Shown: positions 23,846-32,435 of the stretch, one piece after another
Layout: the number at the start of each line of letters is the position of its first letter
Numbering within the stretch: the first letter of the stretch is position 1
Source: Prevotella sp. UBA1705
GTDB taxonomy: Bacteria; Bacteroidota; Bacteroidia; Bacteroidales; Bacteroidaceae
Assembly: GCA_002317385.1 (NCBI GenBank)
Contig: DCJH01000029.1
Coordinates: 42,658-82,323 of the forward strand
Length of the DNA: 39,666 nucleotides
Direction: 5' to 3'
Position numbers and translations under genes: made by a program
Notes under the pieces: generated by a model
The model's input: the letters and a program-made list of their open reading frames with translations, nothing else
What the model was told of the DNA's origin: nothing
The model's database searches: none

Positions 23846-24316
23846 GCCTCTCCCCCTTGCCCCTCCCCCGAAGGGAGGGGAGTTTAATGCCCGCTCATCG
23901 GGCTTCCTCTCGCCGCATGGCGACAGAATAGTAGGGACATCCCCCGTGGATGTCCGCACCGCCGCATGGCTATTCCCGACACAACAATAAGACATAATAA
24001 CAGAATAACATTCTATCCTCTGTTTTAGACAGAACTACATAACGGGCATATTTGAGGACATAAGGACAAAATTCTTTTCATAAGGACACAAGATTTTTAA
24101 GACATCAAGACAAAAAAGACATATTGAGGAAACACCCTTAGGGTCATCTGCCTGTCATTATGAAACGCGGAGCGTTTCTTTTGTCATGGGTTCAGAGGCT
24201 GGAAAATATGTCATTATGAAAAGTTCTGTGTCATTATGTTATAAATCCGGAGAGGTTTCGCCATGCCTGGTGTTGTGCCATCCGGCGGTGCGGACATGCA
24301 CGGGGCATGTCCCTAC
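23846..24316 (-). repeat. Long composite-repeat module, copy B (inverted relative to A and C)
   Basis: The core, 23931-24316, is the reverse complement of copy A with about 18 differences in 385 bases by my count. The hairpin GAAACGC-GGA-GCGTTTC lies at 24162-24178. Homology resumes in the 18-mer 23846-23863. Between them is a G/C-rich hairpin (23860-23880, CCCCTCCC and its complement) and a second one (23889-23903, GCCCG and CGGGC). Confidence 0.88.
23860..23903 (+). terminator. Tandem hairpins after the 219-residue barrel gene
   Basis: CCCCTCCC, loop CCGAA, GGGAGGGG at 23860-23880, then GCCCG, loop CTCAT, CGGGC at 23889-23903 followed by TTCCTCTC. They are 26 bases past the stop and may end that transcript, but the T-run is weak. 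Confidence 0.35.
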
Positions 24317-24370
24317 AGAGCGATGATATAATCCGTTGTAACTTGTTTATAATCAGGATAGATATGCTCC

Positions 24371-24409
24371 TGAAATAAGGTGCTAATCGCGAGGCGATTA
24401 GTACCTTTA
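24371..24409 (+). repeat. Short palindromic module, copy S3 (deleted form)
   Basis: Only the outer halves are left: TGAAATAAGGTGCTAATCG, loop CGAGG, CGATTAGTACCTT. It forms a 13-bp stem with one G-T wobble. It lies 55 bases beyond copy B and 59 bases after the stop of the minus-strand GH3 gene, so it faces that gene as a terminator. Confidence 0.82.
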
Positions 24410-24467
24410 CGTGGTGTGCTGAGTATATCAAGGCGAGATGATGGTTACCTGATGCCAGGATGCCCGG

Positions 24468-26645
24468 TTAGAGCTTGAACTGCAGGTGGGTGAGGGGGAC
24501 GCCGAGGTCGGTGGTGCGCTGGCTGGGAGCTGCACCGCCGATGGTGAGCCGGTATTGGCCTTTTACCAGTCGGGAAGAACCGTCTTCCTGCACGGTGAGC
24601 AGCTGCTCGGCGGGGATTTCAAGGTCTACGGTGGTCTCTGCACCGGGTGCGAGGTCCACGCGCTTGAAGCCCACGAGCTGCTCTATCGGTGCCTTGGTAC
24701 CGGCGCCGGGGGCAGAGAGATAGGCCTGCACCACTTCCTGCGTGGCCATCTTTCCCTCATTTTTCACCGAAACAGACACGTGGAGTGGGGCGCCCTTGCG
24801 GGGTTTGCCCACGAGCTGGGCATTGCCGTAGCTCACCTTGCTATACGACAGGCCGTAGCCGAAAGGGAACTCGATGTTGTCGGCCATGTATTTGTAGGTG
24901 CGGCCCTGCATCGAATAGTTGTCGAGGGCGGGCAGCTTGTCGATGTCGGCGGGGAAGGTGATGGGTAGTCGGCCCGAGAAATTGGCGTCGCCAAAGAGCA
25001 GGTCGCCCAAGGCATAGCCGCCTTCCTGACCCGGATACCACGCCATGACCACGGCATCGGCCAGTTGGCATATCTCGCGCACGTCGATGGGACTGCCGCC
25101 TGTGAGCACCACGATGAGGTTGTTGGGTTTCTGCTTGCGTACTTTTCGGAGATACTGTATCTGCGATTCGGGCAGGGCGATACCCACACGGTCGCCGCGT
25201 GTGCCCGAGGCGATGGCCTCTCCCTCCTCGCCTTCGAGGTTGCTGTTGTTGCCCATCACGATGATGGTGTACTCGGCGCCTACGGCTTCGGGCACCGCCC
25301 AGTTCATGTCGTTGAGCTCAGGAGTAATCTGCATGAATCCCGGGCGGTAGTTCACGGTGGTTCCATTGCTCACCTTCGATACGATGCCCTGCAGGTATGA
25401 GCTGTAGCGATGGCTCACTCCGAAGTAGTTGCCCATGAGATAGAACGCGTCTGAGGCACCCGGTCCGGCCACGAACATGGTGCGCAGGTTCTTGTCGAGT
25501 GGCAGCAACTGGTTGTCGTTCTTGAGCAGCACCATGCTCTCCAGTGCGGCCTTCTTGGCCAACTGGGTGTGGGCGTCACTGCAAATCTCACTCTCCGGAA
25601 TGTTGTTATAGGGACATTCGGGGTCGGATTCGAGTATGCCGAGCTTCAGACGGGTCATCATCAGCGGCATCAGGGCATGGTCGAGGTCGGCCTCGATGAG
25701 CAGTTTCTCGTCGAGAGCCTGCCGCAGTGCGCGGAAGGTGTTGCCGCATTCGAGGTTGAGCCCAGCCTTGATGGCTATCGCGGCGGCCTCGGCCTCGCTC
25801 TTGGCAATATGATGCCCATGGTAGATATCGGTCACGGCACCGCAGTCGGACACGATGTGGCCGCGGAACCCCCATTGCTTGCGCAGGATGTCGGTGAGGA
25901 GGAAGTGGGAGCCCGAGGCGCTCTCGCCGTAGACACGGTTATAGGCTCCCATGATGGTCTCCACCTTGCCCTGCTGCACGAGCATGCGGAAGGCCGGCAG
26001 ATAGGTCTCGTAGAGGTCGCGCTTCGAGGGGTTTACGTTGGCCGAGTGGCGCGTGGCCTCCGGCCCTGAATGCACGGCAAAGTGCTTGCCGCAGGCGCCC
26101 ACCTTGAGGTAGAACGGGTCGTCGCCCTGCATGCCACGCACGTAGGCCGTGCCCATGGTGCCCGAGAGAAACGGGTCTTCGCCATAGGTCTCCATACCTC
26201 GGCCCCATCGTGGGTCACGGAAGATGTTGACATTGGGCGACCAGAAGGTGAGTCCGGCGTTGCGGGCATAGTTCTGCAGGCGCTGGGCCACCTGGAATTT
26301 GGCGCGCCCCTCGGTGGCCACGGCGTCGCCTATCTGGCGCACCAGAGTGGGGTCGAAGGTGGCTCCGAGGCCGATGGGCTGCGGAAATACGGTGGCTCGG
26401 CCGTCGCGTCCCACGCCGTGCAGGCCCTCGCTCCACCAGTCGTAGGGCTTGATGCCCAGTCGGGGAATGCCGGGCGTTTCGTTCATCAACTGCGAGATTT
26501 TCTCGTCTACGGTCATCTTGCCAATCACCTCTCGTGCCTTCTGCTCCATGCGGGCATATTTATCGGTCTGCGCCGATGCCGATGCCATGGGCAGCATGAG
26601 CAGGAGAAGTGAGGCAAACAGGTGTGAAATTTTGCTTCTCTTCAT
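24468..26645 (-). CDS. Exported GH3 enzyme, probable beta-xylosidase
   Basis: A 725-residue protein from the ATG at 26645 (signal MKRSKISHLFASLLLLMLPM, cleavage after ASA-Q); the ATG 9 bases upstream is an alternative. The GH3 N-terminal barrel has YDWWSEGLHGVGRDG (68-82), RDPRWGRGMETYGEDPFL (143-160) and GKHFAVHSG (187-195). The nucleophile Asp lies in IVSDCGAVTD (D267). The second domain follows (KAALESMVLLKNDNQLLPLD to PGQEGGYALGDLLFG), then an FN3-like end. WWSEGLHGV and SDCGA are the forms usual in xylosidase-type GH3 enzymes, and Prevotella Xyl3 proteins are relatives. Unlike many of those, no PA14 insertion is evident. It probably trims non-reducing xylosyl (or glucosyl) residues in the periplasm. 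It is third in the SusC-SusD-GH3 unit, 64 bases after SusD. Confidence 0.9.
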   Translation of the reverse strand: MKRSKISHLFASLLLLMLPMASASAQTDKYARMEQKAREVIGKMTVDEKISQLMNETPGIPRLGIKPYDWWSEGLHGVGRDGRATVFPQPIGLGATFDPTLVRQIGDAVATEGRAKFQVAQRLQNYARNAGLTFWSPNVNIFRDPRWGRGMETYGEDPFLSGTMGTAYVRGMQGDDPFYLKVGACGKHFAVHSGPEATRHSANVNPSKRDLYETYLPAFRMLVQQGKVETIMGAYNRVYGESASGSHFLLTDILRKQWGFRGHIVSDCGAVTDIYHGHHIAKSEAEAAAIAIKAGLNLECGNTFRALRQALDEKLLIEADLDHALMPLMMTRLKLGILESDPECPYNNIPESEICSDAHTQLAKKAALESMVLLKNDNQLLPLDKNLRTMFVAGPGASDAFYLMGNYFGVSHRYSSYLQGIVSKVSNGTTVNYRPGFMQITPELNDMNWAVPEAVGAEYTIIVMGNNSNLEGEEGEAIASGTRGDRVGIALPESQIQYLRKVRKQKPNNLIVVLTGGSPIDVREICQLADAVVMAWYPGQEGGYALGDLLFGDANFSGRLPITFPADIDKLPALDNYSMQGRTYKYMADNIEFPFGYGLSYSKVSYGNAQLVGKPRKGAPLHVSVSVKNEGKMATQEVVQAYLSAPGAGTKAPIEQLVGFKRVDLAPGAETTVDLEIPAEQLLTVQEDGSSRLVKGQYRLTIGGAAPSQRTTDLGVPLTHLQFKL

Positions 26646-26709
26646 CGTTATCATGATTGAAAAAGAGGCCGCATCGATGAGACACGGCCCCTCATGGGTA
26701 CACTATAGA

Positions 26710-28701
26710 TTAATTGTAGCCTGGGTTCTGGTAGGAGGCCTTCTCCGAATCCGACATCTGTAGGGCATCGATCTGACCCTGCGGGATGGGGCGGAGATAC
26801 TTCTCGGGGGTGATGGTACGTGTCACCGTTTCCGGGGTGTGGTCGCCGGCGCTCTTGCCGCAGATGGAATAGGTACCTGCGAGTCGTTGCCACGACTGCG
26901 TGCGCACGAGGTCGAGCCAGCGGTATCCCTCACCGAAGAATTCGCGTGAACGCTCGCCGAGGATATAGTCGATGGTGATGGTCTGAGGCGTTGCAGCCAT
27001 CATCTCAGCGCTGTAGTCGGCCACTTTCTCACGCTGGCGGTTGTTGTCGTAGCTCCACTTGCCGGCGCGTGCCCTCAAAACGTTTACCAGATTGCGGGCA
27101 GTATGGGTGCCTGTTGTCGTGGCTCCCTTAACGGCAGCCTCGGCGGCAATGAGGTAGAGTTCCGAGAGTTTCAGCACGGCGTAGGGGCGTGGACTGTCGC
27201 CATTGGGCTTGCCCAGGCCGGCGTCACCGGTGCGATAGATGCCATTCTTCCAGTTGTTAAGCCATGCGTAGCGACTGATACCACTGGCGGCAATCACATA
27301 GTCGGCACGACCGGGAAGCACTCCGGCGCCCACATTGCTGAAGCCTGCGCCCGAATTGCCCGAGCCTGCGGCGTTGGGCGTTCCGGCCTTGGGATACACG
27401 ATGCCTGCGGCCTCGCTGTCGTCGATGAAGGTCAGCACAGAGTCTTGAGCATGGATGGGCAGCATGTTGGCGTTGTAGGCCACGGCTTTCTCGTCGATGA
27501 CGCCCGACTTGTCCCAGTTGCTACGGAACTGATAGGCGAACGTTCCGTCAAAACGGGAGTCGTATTTCTTCTCCTTGAAGGTCTCTGTCATTACCTCTAT
27601 AGGTGTGGCCATTTCCTTCCAAGGCCTGTCTTTGCCCTGAACGGCCTCACGCTGAACGCTGCGGAAGCTGGTCCATGAGCTGGCACTTTTAGACGACTCC
27701 AGGAAGGTGTAGTCCCAACGGCACATCCATCGTGCGAAGTTTCCGGGGGCATTGCCGTTGGCCCAGTCGAAGTTCGTACCGCCGTCATAGTAGTTGCTGC
27801 TCTGTGTATGGTCGGCATAGAGCAGAATTTCGCTATTGCGGTCGTTGGAACCGACATTCACCTGATAGAAAGAAGCCTGCAGAGCGAAGTCGCCATGATT
27901 CTGAATGGCCTCCACGGCAACATTGTAAGCCTGCTGGAAATACCACTTGGCGTCGTGACCATTGGGGTCAGTGCGGTCGCATGTGGGGTAGGTGGGAATG
28001 TTGTTGGGATTCTCCAACCACCAGCCATAAGTAAGATATGCCTTGGCCAGGATGAGTCGGGCAGCCGTCTTGGTGACGCCGCCGGTCACACGTCCCTTAT
28101 CGGGAAGGTTCTGAATGGCCGCGAGCAGGTCGGGGAATATGGCCTTGGTGTAGACCTCGGGCACAGTGTTTCGGGCGGAAATACGGGTGGCATTGGTGTT
28201 GAACTTCAGCTCGCCGGCACCCAGATCGAGAGGCACGCCGCCAAAGGTCTGCACCAGCAGGAAGTAGTCGTAGGCGCGGAAGAAACGGGCTTCCGACAGC
28301 AGGCTCTCGGCCACTCCAGCCGAAGTGCCGTTCTCAATCACGCCACTGGCGGTGTTGATATCGGGGAACGCCAGGTTCCAGAACACGTCGGCGCGGCAGT
28401 TGGAGGCGTTGAGCTCACCATTGTTAGACATGTCTATGGGCAGGTCGTTATTGTTTCCGCCATGTCCGAAGGTGTATTCGTCGGTGCCAGTCTCATTGGC
28501 AATGAGCCAATAGCCATTGCCCCAGTAGTAGCGCAGGTTGGCATAGAGCGACGTAATGCCCGATTCCACACCGGCTGTTGTCTTGAAATATTCAGGAGTA
28601 TAGCCCTCGCGGTCGTTCTCCTCCAGCACACTGGAGCAGCCGGTGAAGGTCAATCCCATGGCAAGGAGGCCGACAGCTATCTTAATATTTTGCTTTTTCA
28701 T
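26710..28701 (-). CDS. SusD-like surface lipoprotein, locus 2
   Basis: A 663-residue protein with a lipobox (LTFTGC, Cys at about 22) followed by SSVLEENDRE, the acidic start of a surface-exposed lipoprotein. Family segments are EYFKTTAGVESGITSLYANL, LLSEARFFRAYDYFLLVQTF (the conserved RAYYYF-like block near 140), GVTKTAARLILAKAYLTYGW and, near the end, YILGERSREFFGEGYRWLDL with AEKYLRPIPQ-like ending (TPEKYLRPIPQ). It is longer than the usual 500-600 residues, the extra length lying in the middle (about 270-480). It caps the SusC2 barrel and binds the incoming glycan. It starts 13 bases after the SusC2 stop, the normal spacing. Confidence 0.96.
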   Translation of the reverse strand: MKKQNIKIAVGLLAMGLTFTGCSSVLEENDREGYTPEYFKTTAGVESGITSLYANLRYYWGNGYWLIANETGTDEYTFGHGGNNNDLPIDMSNNGELNASNCRADVFWNLAFPDINTASGVIENGTSAGVAESLLSEARFFRAYDYFLLVQTFGGVPLDLGAGELKFNTNATRISARNTVPEVYTKAIFPDLLAAIQNLPDKGRVTGGVTKTAARLILAKAYLTYGWWLENPNNIPTYPTCDRTDPNGHDAKWYFQQAYNVAVEAIQNHGDFALQASFYQVNVGSNDRNSEILLYADHTQSSNYYDGGTNFDWANGNAPGNFARWMCRWDYTFLESSKSASSWTSFRSVQREAVQGKDRPWKEMATPIEVMTETFKEKKYDSRFDGTFAYQFRSNWDKSGVIDEKAVAYNANMLPIHAQDSVLTFIDDSEAAGIVYPKAGTPNAAGSGNSGAGFSNVGAGVLPGRADYVIAASGISRYAWLNNWKNGIYRTGDAGLGKPNGDSPRPYAVLKLSELYLIAAEAAVKGATTTGTHTARNLVNVLRARAGKWSYDNNRQREKVADYSAEMMAATPQTITIDYILGERSREFFGEGYRWLDLVRTQSWQRLAGTYSICGKSAGDHTPETVTRTITPEKYLRPIPQGQIDALQMSDSEKASYQNPGYN

Positions 28702-28714
28702 TGTACGTAATCAG

Positions 28715-31700
28715 TTAGAAAGTGATGTTTAAGCCTAAAAGCCAGTTGCGGGTTGAGGGGGTATTGAAGCCCAGAACGAGCAGTCTTGATTGATAGAATG
28801 AGTTTACAGCCTGGTTCTCGTTGCCGTAGGAGTTGGTCTCTGGGTCCATTCCCGACTTGTCGGTATAGGGTGAGAACAGTACGAACGGATTCTGAACGGT
28901 GAAGTAAACGCGTGCCTTGCTGATGCCGCAACGCTTGAGCCACGACTGGTTGAAGTTGTAACCCAGGGTAATGGTGCGTACTTTCAGGTAGGAACCGCTG
29001 AAGTAACCCAGGGAGTTTCCGTACTTGGGATTGTTGCTACTCTCTATTCCACCCGGTCTCGGATTGTCGTTGGTGGGGTTGTCTTCGGTCCAGTAGTCCA
29101 CATCGATATTACCGCGACGTCCGGTGAGCATGTTCAGATAGCCCTGTGAACCATAGATGGTCGAGATGAGCGTACCACCGTGACGATAGGAGGCCACGAG
29201 GCTCAGGTCGATGTTCTTGTAGGCTACGCGGGTGTTGAAACCACCTTCCCACTCAGGGTCTACCTTGATAACCTGGCGGTCGGCCTCGCCATAGGAGCGG
29301 GTAGGATTGCCGTTTGCGTCATAGTCGCCGTTGTATTTGATCTTGATCATACCTGCATTGCCACCCGGCTCAGCTATCTTGCGGGCCTCTTCCTCGTCGG
29401 ATTGCCACAGTCCTATCTTCTCATAGTCGTAGATAACATTGATTGGTTTGCCTACGAACCACCAGTTGCTTTCGTCTTCCTGGGCACCGGATGCCAGTTC
29501 GATGAGCTTATTCTGATTAGTGTAGAAGTTCAGACCGGCCTCCCAAGTCCATCCGTTGGCATTGTTGATGATAATTCCATTGAGCGACATCTCGAAGCCT
29601 TTGTTGCGGGTCTTACCCACGTTGGCCATGTAGCTCGATACACCTGATGTGGAGGGGAGGTTCACGCTCATAAGCAAATCCTCGGTGTTCTGAACATAAT
29701 ATTCCATCGTTCCCGAGAGTCTTCCGCCGAAGAGAGAGAAGTCCAAACCATAGTTCCAGGTCTTGGAATACTCCCATCCCAGTGCGGCATTGGGCAGAGC
29801 GGATACGTAGGAGCCCACAGCGTAGTTGGTTCCGAAGTTGTATGGGCGAGTCGTCAGGGCGCCAAGGGTGGAGTATGGGTTAACCGACTGGTTGGAAGTC
29901 TCGCCATATCCTACACGGAGTTTCAGGTTGTCGAGCCATTTTGCCGACTGCATGAAGCTCTCTTTAGAGATGTTCCATCCTGCTGAAACGGCGGGATAGG
30001 TGTGCCATTTGTGTCCGGGAGCCAGACGCGAAGAGCCGTCGGCGCGGAGCGCAACGCTCAGCATGTAGCGGTCGGCGTAGTTGTACATGATACGACCCAT
30101 GACCGATTCGAGTCCGCTCTCATAGTAGCGCTGGTTGGCCGGGTCCACCGTGATGTTGGAAGCATAGCCTATATTATAATATTGGAAGGCGTCGTTGGGG
30201 ATGCCCAAGCCATACATGTAGGTCTGACGGAAGTTTGTTTGCTCCACGGAATAGAGTCCCACGGCATTGATGGTGTGCTTGCCCCAGCTACGATCGTAGG
30301 TGAGCAGGTTCTCAATGGCCCAGTTGGTGGTGCGCTGTGTCATGGAGGTGGCGTGCGAATCAGAGTTTGCCGTATTGGAGAATACGCCCTGTCCCACATA
30401 GTTTCCATATTCACTGTTGCGATAGTTGAGGCCAATGTTGATGCGATACTTCAGTCCCTCGATCCAAGGACACTTCACTTCACCATAGAAGTTGTTGTAA
30501 GTACCGAAGGCTCTGGTCTGGTCTTTATATTTGTCGCCCAGGTTTTCGAGTGTCTCGCGGGTGTAGACCCACTGGTCGTCGCTGGCCATGTTGATGCGTT
30601 CTTTCAGTGTTCCATCCTCGTTGTAGGGGTTGGCGATGGGCGTTGCGCTCAAGGTGTTGTAAAGACCGAGACTTGCACCGTTGGTGGTGCTGAAGTTGGA
30701 GTTCGAACTGAAGCCCACCTTGAACCACTTGCCGAGGTCTTGGTCGATGGCGGCGTGAACGGAATAGCGGCTGAAATTCTGCATGGGAATCACGGCCTCA
30801 TCGCGGTAATAGGCCACTCCGAAGTTGTAGCTGCCCGTCTTGCTGCCGCCAGAGATACCCACATCCTGATTGGTTGTGATGCCCGTCTGGAAGAGCATGC
30901 CCTGCCAGTCGGTGTCTACTGCACCGGCTTCGCCCCAAGCCACCTCGTCGGTACCATACTGATACTTGTCGGCATACTGGCGAAGCTTGGTAAACTGCTC
31001 GGCATTCATCATGGGATAGCGATGGAACAGGGTCTTGGCCCCGATGTAACCATTGTAGGTCACGGTGGGCTTCATCTCCTGATAGCCCTTATAAGTGGTG
31101 ATGAGAATCACACCATTGGCACCGCGGCTACCATAGATGGCGGTGGCAGAAGCATCCTTGAGGATGTCCATGCTCTTGATATTGTTGGGGTCTATGTCGT
31201 TCAGATTACCGGCAAAAGGTATTCCGTCGAGCACGATAAGCGGGTCGTTGCTGGCCGTAAGCGAGCGAGTACCACGTATACGCACCTGCATGGAGGCACC
31301 GGGCTTGGAAGAAGTCTGCATCATCTGCACGCCGGCCACACGTCCCTGCAATGCCTGCGTCACGTCTGAGCCAGGCACTTCTCTCACAAGATCGCCCTTG
31401 AGATTGGCCACAGAACCCGTTACGGCCTCGCGACGCTGCGTTCCATAACCGATGACCACCACCTCGTTGAGGTTGCTGCTGGAGGCATCCTCCAACTTGA
31501 TATTGAGCGCCGACTTGCCCGTTACCGGCACTTCCTGCGAAGTGTAGCCAATGTAAGATACCACCAGCACGGCATTGGGCTTCACGTCGAGGGTGAAGTT
31601 GCCGTCGAGATCGGTCACGGTGCCATTGGTAGTGCCCTTCTCCATGACCGTGGCACCGATGAGCGGGCCCTGGGAATCGGAGATGTTTCCGGTCACCTTC

Positions 31701-31825
31701 TTGTTTTGTTGGACATCGTTCACCACGCTCACACCGGGTGAGGCCAACACTGAAGCCGGACACCCCAGGCCCATCAGGGCGGTCATGCCGACAACGAGGG
31801 AAGATTGTTTGATACTAAGTTGCAT
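28715..31825 (-). CDS. SusC-like TonB-dependent receptor, locus 2
   Basis: A 1036-residue receptor with all standard parts: a signal (MQLSIKQSSLVVGMTALMGL...); a carboxypeptidase-regulatory-like domain at about 40-115 (GNISDSQGPLIGATVMEKGT, DGNFTLDV, YIGYTSQEVPV); NEVVVIGYGTQ as TonB-box region; and a plug with SVANLKG, DVTQALQGRVAGVQ, DPLIVLDGIPFAG and ATAIYGSRGANGVILITTYKG. A large barrel ends STRNWLLGLNITF. With SusD it moves an oligosaccharide across the outer membrane using TonB energy. The GH3 downstream points to a xylo- or gluco-oligosaccharide. A long leader (up to about 290 bases) contains a C-rich stretch, whose plus-strand complement is a G-quadruplex motif. Confidence 0.97.
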   Translation of the reverse strand: MQLSIKQSSLVVGMTALMGLGCPASVLASPGVSVVNDVQQNKKVTGNISDSQGPLIGATVMEKGTTNGTVTDLDGNFTLDVKPNAVLVVSYIGYTSQEVPVTGKSALNIKLEDASSSNLNEVVVIGYGTQRREAVTGSVANLKGDLVREVPGSDVTQALQGRVAGVQMMQTSSKPGASMQVRIRGTRSLTASNDPLIVLDGIPFAGNLNDIDPNNIKSMDILKDASATAIYGSRGANGVILITTYKGYQEMKPTVTYNGYIGAKTLFHRYPMMNAEQFTKLRQYADKYQYGTDEVAWGEAGAVDTDWQGMLFQTGITTNQDVGISGGSKTGSYNFGVAYYRDEAVIPMQNFSRYSVHAAIDQDLGKWFKVGFSSNSNFSTTNGASLGLYNTLSATPIANPYNEDGTLKERINMASDDQWVYTRETLENLGDKYKDQTRAFGTYNNFYGEVKCPWIEGLKYRINIGLNYRNSEYGNYVGQGVFSNTANSDSHATSMTQRTTNWAIENLLTYDRSWGKHTINAVGLYSVEQTNFRQTYMYGLGIPNDAFQYYNIGYASNITVDPANQRYYESGLESVMGRIMYNYADRYMLSVALRADGSSRLAPGHKWHTYPAVSAGWNISKESFMQSAKWLDNLKLRVGYGETSNQSVNPYSTLGALTTRPYNFGTNYAVGSYVSALPNAALGWEYSKTWNYGLDFSLFGGRLSGTMEYYVQNTEDLLMSVNLPSTSGVSSYMANVGKTRNKGFEMSLNGIIINNANGWTWEAGLNFYTNQNKLIELASGAQEDESNWWFVGKPINVIYDYEKIGLWQSDEEEARKIAEPGGNAGMIKIKYNGDYDANGNPTRSYGEADRQVIKVDPEWEGGFNTRVAYKNIDLSLVASYRHGGTLISTIYGSQGYLNMLTGRRGNIDVDYWTEDNPTNDNPRPGGIESSNNPKYGNSLGYFSGSYLKVRTITLGYNFNQSWLKRCGISKARVYFTVQNPFVLFSPYTDKSGMDPETNSYGNENQAVNSFYQSRLLVLGFNTPSTRNWLLGLNITF

Positions 31826-31950
31826 AAAAGATAGTTTAAAGATTAGACTTGATGGGTGTAGTTCTGTTGCTGCAGGCCCTTAGGTCATGGTGCCAATCAG
31901 CAGATAGGTAGAGTTCGTTTCATCAGAATCGGGACTTGAGGGGCCCGTCT

Positions 31951-31971
31951 GGGAGGGGTGGAGGGGGTGGG
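31951..31971 (+). other. G-quadruplex-type motif in the SusC2 leader
   Basis: Four G runs (GGG, GGGG, GGGGG, GGG) with short loops (A; TGGA; T). It is on the plus strand, the template strand for the SusC2-SusD2-GH3 message, about 125-145 bases before the SusC2 ATG. Confidence 0.55.
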
Positions 31972-32119
31972 CTGACAGATTCGGCGGGTGGTCGTCGGGG
32001 CGTCTCTCGGGGACGCTTCGCGGCAGACCGACGTGTCAGGGTGAATGTCTGAAAATGGGATTCTTCATTGATTCGGTTTTCTAAGATTTGACGTTTTTGG
32101 GTTTTTAGCTTTCTGTTGG

Positions 32120-32127
32120 CAAATTTA
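32120..32127 (-). promoter_or_regulatory. Candidate -7 element for SusC2-SusD2-GH3
   Basis: TAAATTTG on the minus strand matches TAnnTTTG. No -33 is seen at 20 bases, consistent with an activator-dependent promoter. It would give a leader of about 290 bases. Confidence 0.4.
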
Positions 32128-32187
32128 GGGAATAATAGTACAGGTTGTATGCCCCCGAAAGCAAATAGAGAGAGAAATGCAAAGAAA

Positions 32188-32244
32188 TGAGACAAATACG
32201 AAAACAAAGCACGGTTTACCGCCCAGGTTTTGCTATTTGTCTCA
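32188..32244. promoter_or_regulatory. Inverted repeat TGAGACAAATA ... TATTTGTCTCA, possible operator
   Basis: Perfect 11-base arms (32188-32198 and 32234-32244) around a 35-base gap, with a further AAATGAGAC right after. It lies upstream of both divergent -7 elements, as a regulator site for the locus would. Confidence 0.5.
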
Positions 32245-32402
32245 AAATGAGACGTTTTTTACGCGCACAACAGGCATTTGGCGAGTTGCCGGCACACCAT
32301 ATTTATATATAATAGGGGTCACGCGAGCACCTGAGACGGGGCGAGGCGGGAGCACGAAACCACATTTTCGGGCTTTCGTCGATGGCAATTCAAAAGAATG
32401 AT

Positions 32403-32410
32403 TATCTTTG
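32403..32410 (+). promoter_or_regulatory. -7 element for the sugar symporter
   Basis: TATCTTTG, 26 bases before the ATG at 32436. No consensus -33. Confidence 0.5.
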
Positions 32411-32435
32411 CATCGACAATCAAAAAATACGACTT

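Larger units (their letters stand above)
31826..32435. promoter_or_regulatory. Divergent control region between SusC2 and the sugar symporter
   Basis: It contains a minus-strand -7 candidate TAAATTTG (32127-32120) for SusC2, a plus-strand -7 TATCTTTG (32403-32410) for the symporter, an inverted repeat at 32188-32244, and a run of G on the plus strand (31951-31971). There is no gene. No HTCS, AraC or LacI-type regulator gene exists in the locus, so any regulator is elsewhere. Confidence 0.6.

Noticed and set aside
30002..31369. 455-codon open frame on the plus strand opposite SusC2
   Set aside because: It is the antisense shadow of a well-supported receptor gene. Its residues are rich in His, Val and Gly with no recognisable domain, and it has no promoter.
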